Below, in pieces: positions 34,167 through 42,958 of a stretch of 64,000 nucleotides of DNA. Below the pieces are notes generated by a model, which saw only the letters and a program-made list of their open reading frames with translations, did no database searches and had not been told where the DNA came from. A program made the translations under genes and the position numbers. Location of the stretch: the NCBI RefSeq assembly GCF_002776695.1, contig NZ_LFJC01000003.1, positions 2,148,487 through 2,212,486 on the forward strand. Reading direction: 5' to 3'. Origin of the DNA: Bradyrhizobium nitroreducens. GTDB taxonomy: Bacteria; Pseudomonadota; Alphaproteobacteria; Rhizobiales; Xanthobacteraceae. Within the stretch, counting starts at the first letter, position 1; the number at the start of each line of letters is the position of its first letter.

Positions 34167-36230
34167 ATGAACTACGGCATCGCATTCACGCCGCTTGTCC
34201 CCACGATCGTGCTGTGGATCGCGCTCGCCGCGATCGTCGTCATTGCGATCGTGCTGCTGGTGGCACGTGCGCGCGGCGCCGCCGTGCGCGTGGCCGCGCT
34301 GGCGCTATTCCTGCTCGCGCTCGCCAACCCCTCCTTCACCCGCGAGGACCGCGAGCCCCTCACCTCGGTCGCAGCAATCGTCGTCGACAAGAGCCCGAGC
34401 CAGAACTTCGGCAGCCGCAACCGCGAGGCCGCGCAGGCGCAGGAAGCGCTGGTCGACAATCTGAAGAAGATCAAGGGGCTCGAGGTGCGTGTCGTCGATG
34501 CCGGGCAGGCCGACGGCGAGACCGACGGCACAAAACTGTTCGGCGCGCTCGCCTCGGCGTTATCGGACGTGCCGGTCGACCGCGTCGCCGGCGCCTTCCT
34601 GATCACCGACGGCCGCGTCCACGACATTCCGGCGAACGCCGCCGCGCTCGGCTTCCAGGCGCCGGTGCATGCGCTGATCACCGGCCAGAAGGACGAGCGC
34701 GATCGGCGCATCGCGATCACGGCCGCGCCGCGCTTCGGCATCGTCGGCCAGACCCAGACCATCTCCTACCGCCTCGACGACCAGGGCGTGACGGGCGAGC
34801 GCGCCAAGGTCACGATCCGCAGGGACGGCGAGGTCATCAACGAGCGCACGCTCTCGAGCGGCCAGAGCGCGAGCGTCGACGTCGACATCAAGCACGCCGG
34901 CCCGAACATCGTCGAGATCGAGGCCTCGCCGCTGGAGAGAGAGCTGACGCCGGTGAACAACCGCGCCGTCGTCGCCATCGACGGCGTGCGCGACAAGCTG
35001 CGCGTGCTGCTGGTCTCGGGCGAGCCGCATTCCGGCGAGCGCACCTGGCGCAATCTGCTCAAGTCCGACGCCAGCGTCGACCTCGTGCACTTCACCATTC
35101 TGCGTCCGCCGGAGAAGCAGGACGGCACGCCGATCAACGAATTGTCGCTGATCGCGTTTCCGACCCGCGAGCTGTTCCAGCAGAAGATCAACGAATTCCA
35201 GCTGATCATCTTCGACCGCTATGCCCGCCAGGGCGTGCTGCCGATCGCCTATTTCGACAATATCGCGCGCTATGTGCGCTCGGGCGGTGCCGTGCTGGTC
35301 TCGGCCGGCCCCGACTACGCCTCCAACACCAGCATCTGGCGCACGCCGCTGGATTCGGTGCTGCCGGCCGAGCCGGTCGGCGTGACCGAGAAGCCGTTCT
35401 ATGCGCATCTGTCGGACATCGGCAAACGCCATCCCGTCACGCGCGCCCTGGAGGGCTCGGCCTCCGAGCCGCCGCGCTGGAGCCGGTTCTTCCGCACCGT
35501 CGACACCCGCAATTCCGTCAACCCGCCGGTGATGACGGGGGCGGACGGCAAGCCGCTGCTGTTCCTGTCGCGCTTCGGCGAGGGCCGCGTCGCGCTTCTG
35601 CTCTCCGATCACATCTGGCTGTGGGCGCGCGGCTATGAGGGCGGCGGGCCGCATCTCGACCTACTGCGACGGATGTCGCACTGGCTGATGAAGCAGCCCG
35701 ACCTCGACGAGGAGGCGCTGCGTCTCCAGGTGCAAGGCAAGGATCTCGTCGTGGTGCGCCAGACCATGGCGGACAGCGTCCAGCCGGTGAGCGTGACCTC
35801 GCCGTCCGGCGTGTCGCGCGATTTGACGCTGAGCCCCGGCGAGCCCGGCGAATGGCGCGCCAACCTGCCGGCGAGCGAGCTCGGGCTGTGGCAAGCCACC
35901 GACGGCACGCTGAAGGCGCTGATCAATGTCGGCCCGACCAATCCGAAGGAGTTTTCGGAAGTCACCTCCACGGTCGAGACCTTGAAGCCGCTGACGCAGG
36001 CAACCGGCGGCAGCGCCGTGCGCGTGGCGAACAGTGCCAGCGTCGAGCTGCCGCGCATCCTACCGGTGCGTTCGGCCAGCGTCTTCGCCGGCGACGGCTG
36101 GATGGGCGTGCGGATGCGCGATGCCAGCGTCGTCAAGGGCGTCGGCGTGCTGCCGATCTTTGCCGGCCTGATCGGCCTTCTGCTGCTGCTCGGGGCGTTT
36201 GCGGCGACCTGGGTGCGCGAAGGACGGTGA
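34167..36230 (+). CDS. Large membrane protein of the MoxR operon (amidotransferase-like)
   Basis: A 687-residue protein 7 bases after the BatA/DUF4159 gene. Two helices near the N-terminus (IVLWIALAAIVVIAIVLLVA and VAALALFLLALA) and one near the C-terminus (ILPIFAGLIGLLLLLGAFAA) frame a long periplasmic part. That part has a vWA-like start (AAIVVDKSPSQN) and a class-I-amidotransferase-like fold (VLLVSGEPHSGERTWRN, YVRSGGAVLVSAGPD). Catalytic residues are not evident. It is the last gene of the operon. Confidence 0.82.
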   Translation: MNYGIAFTPLVPTIVLWIALAAIVVIAIVLLVARARGAAVRVAALALFLLALANPSFTREDREPLTSVAAIVVDKSPSQNFGSRNREAAQAQEALVDNLKKIKGLEVRVVDAGQADGETDGTKLFGALASALSDVPVDRVAGAFLITDGRVHDIPANAAALGFQAPVHALITGQKDERDRRIAITAAPRFGIVGQTQTISYRLDDQGVTGERAKVTIRRDGEVINERTLSSGQSASVDVDIKHAGPNIVEIEASPLERELTPVNNRAVVAIDGVRDKLRVLLVSGEPHSGERTWRNLLKSDASVDLVHFTILRPPEKQDGTPINELSLIAFPTRELFQQKINEFQLIIFDRYARQGVLPIAYFDNIARYVRSGGAVLVSAGPDYASNTSIWRTPLDSVLPAEPVGVTEKPFYAHLSDIGKRHPVTRALEGSASEPPRWSRFFRTVDTRNSVNPPVMTGADGKPLLFLSRFGEGRVALLLSDHIWLWARGYEGGGPHLDLLRRMSHWLMKQPDLDEEALRLQVQGKDLVVVRQTMADSVQPVSVTSPSGVSRDLTLSPGEPGEWRANLPASELGLWQATDGTLKALINVGPTNPKEFSEVTSTVETLKPLTQATGGSAVRVANSASVELPRILPVRSASVFAGDGWMGVRMRDASVVKGVGVLPIFAGLIGLLLLLGAFAATWVREGR

Positions 36231-36280
36231 AGTCTTGGGGCACAACGAGATGAGACTCGCCTAGCGCTGCGACGGCGGTG

Positions 36281-36433
36281 CGTTCCCTCCCCCCTTGTGG
36301 GGGAGGGCTAGGGAGAGGGGTGGCCCAGGAAAAGCTGCCGATTGTTAGCGATACATCGCGTGCAGGTGCGCGACGGAAAGAGTCCCCGTGTGGGCCCCCC
36401 TCCCTGCCCCTCCCCCACAAGGGGGGAGGGAAC
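36281..36433. repeat. Large inverted repeat, CCTCCCCC/GGGGGAGG type
   Basis: The left arm CGTTCCCTCCCCCCTTGTGG (36281-36300) is mirrored by the right arm ending CCACAAGGGGGGAGGGAACG (36414-36433), and AGGGAGAGGGGTGGCC by GGCCCCCCTCCCT. The spacer is about 65 bases. It lies after the MoxR operon, in a gap of more than 300 bases without a gene. Confidence 0.85.
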
Positions 36434-36565
36434 GGAGAGAGCACCGATGTAGCCCGCACTCGGCGGTTCGACTTCAGCTCATTAAGCTTGAGTTGCCCGG
36501 ACGACACATCGCGCGGCCACCCGCGCGAGATCGCCTGACCGCCGTTGACATAAGCCGGCCGTTCC

Positions 36566-36590
36566 TGCGATGTTACATTATAACATCGCA
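36566..36590 (+). promoter_or_regulatory. Zur-type operator palindrome
   Basis: A perfect 10-base inverted repeat TGCGATGTTA-CATTA-TAACATCGCA lies 47 bases before the DUF2946 start codon. The core ATGTTA-N5-TAACAT matches the known Zur box pattern (ATGTTATANTATAACAT). A TTGACA is at 36545-36550. Zn-loaded Zur binding here should repress the DUF2946 and TonB-receptor genes. Confidence 0.75.
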
Positions 36591-36637
36591 GAATGCCGAG
36601 GGGATCGGTGCCTCGCGATGTGGGGTGGCGTTTCCAG

Positions 36638-37054
36638 ATGAAGTGGTTCCGGTCGAATATCAGGCACGGCGCCCGGCTCGCGATCTTCGCGATGCTGGTG
36701 CAGTTCGCGCTGACGTTCGGCCACAGCCATTGGTTCGCGCAGGCTGCTCCGCTGGCCCAAGCCACGCTGCAGCAGACCGACGGCGCCAAGAACGGCGTCA
36801 GGAGCGTTGCTGCGGTCGAGCGCGCCGCGGTCCAGAAGCAATCGCCCGCGAGCCCCGACCGCGAGCAGCCGGGCGAGGACAATTGCGCGATCTGCGCATT
36901 GGTCGCGATGGCGGGCACGATCCTGTTCGCGACGCCGCCTCTGCTGCAGCTGCCGCAGGCGATCGACCTGCTCTACCGCACCACCGATGCCGAATTCATC
37001 CATCTGAAATCGGCCGGCACGGCGTTCCAGCCGCGCGCGCCTCCCGCGTCCTGA
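36638..37054 (+). CDS. DUF2946-like small membrane/periplasmic protein
   Basis: From ATG 36638 the product has 138 residues. A basic start (KWFRSNIRHGARLA) is followed by a membrane helix with GHSH, a variable linker, then DNCAICALVAMAGTILFATP, the Cys-x-x-Cys plus hydrophobic segment seen in DUF2946 proteins. These proteins are often encoded beside TonB receptors for metals. Here it sits between a Zur-type palindrome and a TonB receptor, so a zinc role is inferred. Confidence 0.7.
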   Translation: MKWFRSNIRHGARLAIFAMLVQFALTFGHSHWFAQAAPLAQATLQQTDGAKNGVRSVAAVERAAVQKQSPASPDREQPGEDNCAICALVAMAGTILFATPPLLQLPQAIDLLYRTTDAEFIHLKSAGTAFQPRAPPAS

Positions 37055-37198
37055 CCTCCAACGCTTGATCACACCCAGCCTCGCCGCTTTCAGGCGATGG
37101 CCTGGGATCCGTTGAAGTCGAATTCCGTCGTACCGCGACGGCAGGCCGCCTCCGATCAGCAAGCATCTTCCGGACGGCGCCTGACTGGAATCAGGACC

Positions 37199-39568
37199 AT
37201 GTCATTTCAATTGCGACGCGCGCAGCGTCTTGGCGGAGCAAGCCTGCTCCTGCTCGGCGCCGCCGCTTCCCCCGCGTTCGCGCAAGCACCTGCGCAAGAC
37301 AAATCGTCGACCGAGATCCCGGCCGTCACCGTGACGGCGCCGAGCCCGATCGTGCGCAGAGCGGTGGTGCCGTCCCGTAACGCAGGCCGCGGCACGCGGA
37401 CCGCACGGACGCGCAACCGCGAGCAGACCGCGGACACAACGCCGGCAAGCTCCGCGCCCGCCGCACCCCAGCAGGGCGTGCTGCCCGTGGTGACCAACCA
37501 GTTCGCGACGGTCACCGTGGTGCCGAACGAGGAGATCCGCCGCGAGGGCGGCGGCCAGCTCGGCGATCTCCTGTTCTCCAAGCCCGGCATCACCGGATCG
37601 AGCTTCGCACCCGGCGCCTCCAGCCGACCGATCATCCGGGGTCTCGACGTCAATCGCGTCGGCATCGTCGAGAACGGCACCAATTCCGGCGGCGCATCCG
37701 ACCTTGGCGAGGATCATTTCGTCCCGATCGATCCGCTCGCGACCAACCAGGTCGAGGTGGTGCGCGGGCCGGCGGCGCTGCGCTACGGCTCGACCTCGAT
37801 CGGCGGTGTCGTCAGCGCCACCAACAACCGGATTCCGGACGCGCTGCCGTCCTGCGCACCGTCGTTCCAGGCTTACGGCCTGCCGACCAAGGCGCCGCTC
37901 GCAGGCGCAGCGACATCGCCTTGCGTCACCGCCGAGACGCGCACCGCGTTCTCGTCGGTCGATCGCGGCGTCGAAAGCGGCGTGCTGCTCGACACCGGCG
38001 GCGGCAATTTTGCCTTCCACGCCGACGCCTACGGCCGCACGACCTCCGACTACTCCATCCCCGGCTATCCCTATCTGAACGACCAGTCGCGCTCCGTAAA
38101 CGGGCGCCAGCCCAACTCGGCGACGCGCTCGGACGGCGCCTCGATCGGCGGCTCCTATTTCTTCCAGGGCGGGTATATCGGCGCGTCGATCACGCAGAAC
38201 GACTCGCTCTACCACATCCCCGGCATCGACGGCGCCGACCACAACACGCGGATCGACGGCCACCAGACCAAGATCAACGTCAAGGGCGAGTACCGCCCCG
38301 ACGCGCTCGCGATCGACACGATCCGCTTCTGGGCCGGCGCGACCGACTACCGGCACAACGAGATCGGCCTTGCCGATCCCGCCAACCTCAACAGCGACGG
38401 TATCCGCCAGACCTTCACCAACAAGGAGCAGGAAATCCGCACCGAGGTGCAGCTGATGCCGTTCAACGCGCGCTTCGCCGAAGTGACGACGGCGCTGGGC
38501 TTCCAGGTCGGACATCAGGAATTGAGCGCGCCGAGCCCGGACAATCCCGGCACGCTGTTCAACGGGTTGTGGGACCCGAACAACAGCAACCGCGTTGCCG
38601 GCTACGCCTTCAACGAGTTCAAGTTTACCGAGGCGACGCGGGCGCAGATCGCCGGCCGCATCGAGCATGTCGAGCTGCACGGCACGACGCCAAACTTCCC
38701 GACCGATTATTTGCCCGACGGCACGCCGCAGGCGGGCATCGCGCGCAATCCATCGTTCACGCCGAAGAGCGGCAGCATCGGCCTGTTGCAGGACCTGCCG
38801 GGCGGCATGGTCGGCAGCATCACCGCGCAATATGTCGAGCGCGCGCCGAAGGCGGCCGAGCTGTTTTCCCGCGGCGGCCACGATGCGACGGCGACCTTCG
38901 ACATCGGCAATCCAAACCTCACCATCGAGACCGCCAAATCGGTCGAGCTCGGCGTGCGCAGGGCGACGGGGCCGTTCCGCTTCGAGGCGACCGTCTACTA
39001 CACGCATTTCGACAATTTCATCTACCGCCGCCTCACCGGCGTGTCCTGCGACGACGACTTCGCATCCTGCGGCAATCCGGGTGCCGAGCTGAACCAGGCA
39101 GTGTATTCGCAGCGCAATGCCAATTTCCGCGGCGGCGAATTCCAGTCGCAGCTCGACGTCGCCGCCTTCCAGGGCGGCATCTGGGGCATCGAGAACCAGT
39201 TCGACATGGTCCGCGCCACCTTCAGCGACGGCACCAACGTGCCGCGGATTCCGCCGATGCGGATGGGCGGCGGCGTGTTCTGGCGCGACGACAACTGGCT
39301 GATGCGCGTCAACCTGCTGCACGCCTTCGCGCAGAACAACGTCGCCGTGATCGCGGAGACGCCGACGGCGGGCTATAATCTGCTGAAGGCCGAGGTGAGC
39401 TACAAGACCAAGCTCGACCGCAACTGGTTCGGCGCGCGCGAGATGATGGCCGGCATCGTCGGCAACAATCTCCTCAACGAGAACATCCGCAACTCCGTGT
39501 CCTACACCAAGGACGAGGTGTTGATGCCCGGCATCGGCGTGCGCGCGTTCGCGAACTTCAAGTTCTAG
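37199..39568 (+). CDS. TonB-dependent outer membrane receptor, ZnuD-like
   Basis: A 789-residue receptor. A signal peptide (residues 1 to about 30, ending SPAFAQA) is followed by a Pro/Ala/Arg linker, the plug domain (VTVVPNEEIRREGGGQLGDL, SRPIIRGLDVNRVGIVENG, QVEVVRGPAALRYGSTSIGG) and a 22-strand barrel ending in Phe (FANFKF). The plug sequence with DLGEDHFVPIDP resembles the neisserial zinc receptor ZnuD, though no His-rich loop is seen. The upstream Zur-type site and DUF2946 partner support zinc uptake. ATG 37199 is chosen for the signal peptide. Confidence 0.85.
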   Translation: MSFQLRRAQRLGGASLLLLGAAASPAFAQAPAQDKSSTEIPAVTVTAPSPIVRRAVVPSRNAGRGTRTARTRNREQTADTTPASSAPAAPQQGVLPVVTNQFATVTVVPNEEIRREGGGQLGDLLFSKPGITGSSFAPGASSRPIIRGLDVNRVGIVENGTNSGGASDLGEDHFVPIDPLATNQVEVVRGPAALRYGSTSIGGVVSATNNRIPDALPSCAPSFQAYGLPTKAPLAGAATSPCVTAETRTAFSSVDRGVESGVLLDTGGGNFAFHADAYGRTTSDYSIPGYPYLNDQSRSVNGRQPNSATRSDGASIGGSYFFQGGYIGASITQNDSLYHIPGIDGADHNTRIDGHQTKINVKGEYRPDALAIDTIRFWAGATDYRHNEIGLADPANLNSDGIRQTFTNKEQEIRTEVQLMPFNARFAEVTTALGFQVGHQELSAPSPDNPGTLFNGLWDPNNSNRVAGYAFNEFKFTEATRAQIAGRIEHVELHGTTPNFPTDYLPDGTPQAGIARNPSFTPKSGSIGLLQDLPGGMVGSITAQYVERAPKAAELFSRGGHDATATFDIGNPNLTIETAKSVELGVRRATGPFRFEATVYYTHFDNFIYRRLTGVSCDDDFASCGNPGAELNQAVYSQRNANFRGGEFQSQLDVAAFQGGIWGIENQFDMVRATFSDGTNVPRIPPMRMGGGVFWRDDNWLMRVNLLHAFAQNNVAVIAETPTAGYNLLKAEVSYKTKLDRNWFGAREMMAGIVGNNLLNENIRNSVSYTKDEVLMPGIGVRAFANFKF

Positions 39569-39584
39569 GTCATTGCGAGCGCCG

Positions 39585-39677
39585 TAGCCCGGATGGAGCG
39601 CAGCGACATCCGGGCGCAGCGCCTCAGGAGCAACAGGTTTCCCGGATTGCGCTTCGCTCCATCCGGGCTACGCACTG
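39585..39677. repeat. Palindromic intergenic repeat, GTAGCCCGGATG type
   Basis: The arms GTAGCCCGGATGGAGCG and CGCTCCATCCGGGCTACG, with inner GACATCCGGG / CCCGGATTGC, form a long hairpin right after the TonB receptor gene. It could also end transcription between the two converging genes. Confidence 0.85.
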
Positions 39678-39689
39678 CCGCGGGTCGGC

Positions 39690-40208
39690 CTACCCGACTC
39701 GCGCCTTGCTCCAGTCGGGGCCCACCGCTCCCGACACACCTTCGAAGGCGCCATCGACGAGCTCGAACACCAGGATGCGCGCCGCGTCCACCGGACCCGG
39801 CATGGTGACGCGGCCCTTCGGGACCGGCTTGAAGCCGACCCGGCTGTAATAGGGCTCGTCGCCGACCAGCAGCACGAGGCGGTGGCCTTTCGCCTTCGCG
39901 TCCTTCAGCGCGCGCTCCATCAGCAGACGGCCGACACCGCGGCCGCGGAACGGCGGCTCGACCGTGAGCGGCCCGAGCAGTAGCGCCGGCGTCTCGCCGA
40001 CCAGCACCGGCAATTGCCTGACGGAGCCGACCAGCAGCGTGCCAATGCGGGCGGTGAACGACAATTCGAGCAGATGGTCGACATGCTCGCGGATTCGGTA
40101 GGCGCTGAGCACGAAGCGGCCGGGACCGAAGGTACGTTCATGCAGCCGCTCGATCGCCTGAGCATCGCCGGCGGCTTCGGGAAGAATGGTGAGTGAAAGA
40201 TCAGTCAT
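39690..40208 (-). CDS. GNAT family N-acetyltransferase (YhbS-like)
   Basis: A 172-residue acetyltransferase. The acetyl-CoA motif LTVEPPFRGRGVGRLLMERAL is followed by LVLLVGDEPYYSRVGFKPVP, the arrangement of YhbS-type proteins. ATG 40208 begins MTDLSLT; 13 further codons upstream lack family similarity. It converges on the TonB receptor. The acceptor is unknown. Confidence 0.85.
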   Translation of the reverse strand: MTDLSLTILPEAAGDAQAIERLHERTFGPGRFVLSAYRIREHVDHLLELSFTARIGTLLVGSVRQLPVLVGETPALLLGPLTVEPPFRGRGVGRLLMERALKDAKAKGHRLVLLVGDEPYYSRVGFKPVPKGRVTMPGPVDAARILVFELVDGAFEGVSGAVGPDWSKARVG

Positions 40209-40263
40209 GTCAATCGCGGGATAGCACCTGAACGCAGCGCGGTCCATTGGGCAGCAAAGCCGC

Positions 40264-41199
40264 TCAGCTCCTTTTCAACGCCGGTTGGGACAGGTAGGCC
40301 AGCATCTTCATCTCCCGCCGTCCTCGCGTCACCGTGTCGAGAACGAGCCCCGACGACACCGAGAGCAGGGCCATGATCATCAGGCCCATCGCCAGCACCG
40401 CGGTAGGCAGGCGCGGCACGAGGCCGGTCTCGATGAAGGTGATCAGAACCGGGATCGCAAGGATCACCGCGGCCACCGCCAGCAGGATTCCGATCGCCGT
40501 GAAGAAGCGCAGCGGCCGCTCCGAGCGGTAGAGCTTGAGCATGGTGCCGAGGATGCGAAACCCGTCGCGCCAGGTGTTGAGCTTGGAGAACGAGCCTTCC
40601 GGGCGCGCGTAATAGGGGGTCTCGATCTCGGCAACGGGCAGGGAGAGTTCCAGCGCATAGACGGCCAGCTCAGTCTCGATCTCGAAGCCGTCGGAGAGAA
40701 CCGGAAAGGACTTGACGAAGCGGCGCGAGAACACCCGGTAGCCGGACAGTATGTCCTTGAAGGCGTGACCGAAGGTCGACGCCAGAAAGCCGGTCAGCAT
40801 GCGGTTGCCGGTGCGGTGGCCGAGCCGGTAGGCGGCCTGGACCTGATCGACGCGAAGGCCGACGACCATGTCGAGGTGATCGTCGAGCAGCCTGTCGATC
40901 ATGCGCGGCGCGCTCGGTGCGTCGTAGGTGGCGTCGCCGTCGACCAGCACATAGACGTCGGCCTCGACGTCGGCGAACATGCGGCGCACGACGTGGCCCT
41001 TGCCCTGCCGGCGCTCGCTGCGCACGATCGCACCCGCGTCGCGCGCGAGCGTTGCGGTGCGGTCGCGCGAATTGTTGTCATAGACGTAGATCGTGGCCGA
41101 CGGCAGCGCCTTGCGGAAATCGGCAACGACGGTCCCGACCGCCGCTTCCTCATTGTAGCAGGGCACCAGCACCGCGATCCGGAGTTGCGTTGAGGTCAT
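40264..41199 (-). CDS. Family 2 glycosyltransferase, dolichol-phosphate-mannose-synthase-like
   Basis: A 311-residue enzyme. The GT2 domain has VLVPCYNEEAAVGTVVADF, the NNSRDRT nucleotide loop, VLVDGDATYD (DxD metal site) and a late acceptor-loop segment with PEGSFSKLNTWRDG. Two C-terminal membrane helices follow (FFTAIGILLAVAAVILAIPV and LPTAVLAMGLMIMALLSVSS). It likely makes a polyprenyl-phosphate sugar. It overlaps the preceding membrane-protein gene by 4 bases, so the two form a transfer pair. Confidence 0.87.
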   Translation of the reverse strand: MTSTQLRIAVLVPCYNEEAAVGTVVADFRKALPSATIYVYDNNSRDRTATLARDAGAIVRSERRQGKGHVVRRMFADVEADVYVLVDGDATYDAPSAPRMIDRLLDDHLDMVVGLRVDQVQAAYRLGHRTGNRMLTGFLASTFGHAFKDILSGYRVFSRRFVKSFPVLSDGFEIETELAVYALELSLPVAEIETPYYARPEGSFSKLNTWRDGFRILGTMLKLYRSERPLRFFTAIGILLAVAAVILAIPVLITFIETGLVPRLPTAVLAMGLMIMALLSVSSGLVLDTVTRGRREMKMLAYLSQPALKRS

Positions 41200-42332
41200 C
41201 GCGACGACGCCTCGAGGCTTGCCGGCTCGCGCCCGAGCGGCGCGGCCTGCTGCATCAGCCAGGCGAACGAGACGCTCCACAGCGAGAGCATGGCGATCGG
41301 CACGATGTAATAGGACGTGAAGATCGGATGACTGAGGAAGAAGACGAGGTTGACGGCGAGATTGCCGGCGACGACCAGGGCCACCTGCCGCACGCTGCCC
41401 TCACCCACCCGCAGCAGCCAGGCCGTAGAACCGATCGCCAGCACGATCAGCACGAATTGCATGTCGCGCAGATAATGGCCGAGCACGACAAGATCGAAGG
41501 CCGGCGCGACCACGTCGACGCTGCCATAGGTGGTGGCCAGCGGGCTGCCGGCATTGATGGCCTGGGCGATCAATGTCGGCATCATGCCGACGATCACGCC
41601 GGCACCGAAGCCGAGGCCCTGCACGAACGTCGCGAGCGAACGCGTCCACAGGAATGGAATGCCGAGGAACAGGAAATAGCCGGCCGCGAGCAGCGTGTTC
41701 GGCAGTCTGAAATTGACGGACGCGCCGAGCAGAAGGCCGATCAGCGCAATCAGCAGGACGCTGCGCTTGTCCCTGCTCAGCCACAGCGCCGTCAGGAAGC
41801 CCGTGACGGCGCACAAGGCCATGGTCGGCGCGACCGAATAGCTCGCCTTCGCGGGGTTGATCATGAGATAGACCGTGAGCGCGCCGAACAGGCCGGCAAC
41901 GACGACCGACGGCAGCGTGCGCGCCATGGCGATGCCCGATAGCGCGAGGCCGCAGACGATCAGGCTGGCAGCAACATAGAGCGGCACAACCTGATGGCCT
42001 TCCGGAAACAACGCCAAGAGGAATCCGGTGCCCGGCGGATATTGCATCACGATCTTGCCATTCGGCATCGGATTGTGGCACGGCCAGCGCATCTGGTCGC
42101 TCCACTCGGCGAACGCGATCTCCTTCAGCTTGCCTTCGAAATAATGATCGTAATCCAGCGCGACATTGGTGTTGAGCCCGCCGACGCCGAGGCGCTGGAA
42201 CAGATGCGCCTGCCGGAGATAGCAGATGTCGTCATAGACCCCGCGCGCCTCGCTCCAGCGCGACATCGTGACGATGTTGCTGGCGAGGATCGCAAGGCAG
42301 ATCAGGCCGAAGGCGAGCTTGGCAATCTTCAT
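41196..42332 (-). CDS. Polytopic membrane protein, possible GT-C glycosyltransferase
   Basis: A 378-residue protein with about ten hydrophobic helices. After the first helix comes a soluble loop with YDDICYLRQAHLFQ, reminiscent of the acidic first loop in GT-C enzymes that take sugars from polyprenyl phosphate. I do not recognise the exact family. The GT2 gene immediately downstream, overlapping by 4 bases, would supply the lipid-linked sugar. ATG 42332 is followed by a short basic start. Confidence 0.6.
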   Translation of the reverse strand: MKIAKLAFGLICLAILASNIVTMSRWSEARGVYDDICYLRQAHLFQRLGVGGLNTNVALDYDHYFEGKLKEIAFAEWSDQMRWPCHNPMPNGKIVMQYPPGTGFLLALFPEGHQVVPLYVAASLIVCGLALSGIAMARTLPSVVVAGLFGALTVYLMINPAKASYSVAPTMALCAVTGFLTALWLSRDKRSVLLIALIGLLLGASVNFRLPNTLLAAGYFLFLGIPFLWTRSLATFVQGLGFGAGVIVGMMPTLIAQAINAGSPLATTYGSVDVVAPAFDLVVLGHYLRDMQFVLIVLAIGSTAWLLRVGEGSVRQVALVVAGNLAVNLVFFLSHPIFTSYYIVPIAMLSLWSVSFAWLMQQAAPLGREPASLEASSR

Positions 42333-42374
42333 CCGGTGGCGCTCTTTCGGGCAGCTTACTAGCACAGGCCGCCC

Positions 42375-42866
42375 TCAGCGCCACGTCGCAATCGGCGGCT
42401 GGCCGTCCAGCACCTCCGCGATCCGCAGCCGCGTACCGGATGTGGTCCCCTCCGGCAGCGCATTGATCGCGAAGAACCCGCATTCGACGATCTCGCGGTT
42501 GGGCGCGGGCAGGCGGTCCTGCCTGAACTGCCTGACCACGTAGATGGCGACATGGTCGCGGCGGGAGACGTGGCTGTTGAGGAAGATGCCGTGCAGCTCG
42601 GCCGCGCCGGTGAGGTCGATATCGCCCTCCTCCTTGAGCTCGCGCCGCATCGCCTGCTCCATGGTCTCGCCGAAATCGACGCCGCCGCCGGGCAGGTGCC
42701 AGCCGCTGACATAGCTGTGCCTGACCAGGAATACCCGATTTTCGGCGTCCAGCACCACGGCGCGGACGCCGAGGGTCATGCCGCGGACGACGAGGAAATA
42801 GGCGTGGAAGAATCGCCGCAGCAGCGGCTCGCATTTCCGTCGGATCCGGTTCAGACGTTCTCCCAT
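42375..42866 (-). CDS. NUDIX hydrolase
   Basis: A 163-residue protein with NUDIX box GGGVDFGETMEQAMRRELKE plus EGDIDL (the final glutamate pair is EEG, normal for the box). The N-terminal RFFHAYFLVVRGMTLGVRAVV precedes the fold. The substrate is unknown; the short NUDIX proteins beside glycosyltransferases often act on nucleotide sugars or mutated nucleotides. ATG 42866 is chosen because upstream codons are non-conserved. It ends 42 bases before the membrane-protein gene. Confidence 0.85.
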   Translation of the reverse strand: MGERLNRIRRKCEPLLRRFFHAYFLVVRGMTLGVRAVVLDAENRVFLVRHSYVSGWHLPGGGVDFGETMEQAMRRELKEEGDIDLTGAAELHGIFLNSHVSRRDHVAIYVVRQFRQDRLPAPNREIVECGFFAINALPEGTTSGTRLRIAEVLDGQPPIATWR

Positions 42867-42958
42867 CAGGCTTCCTCGATGCCCCGGTTCAGGCCCTGCT
42901 TGCGCGTTCCCTGCGACCTTGCCATTACAGCAGAGCAATAGCGAGGCAATCGCGCGCC

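Noticed and set aside
37202..39322. 706-codon minus-strand frame
   Set aside because: It is antisense to the TonB receptor, whose signal peptide, plug and final Phe are clear.
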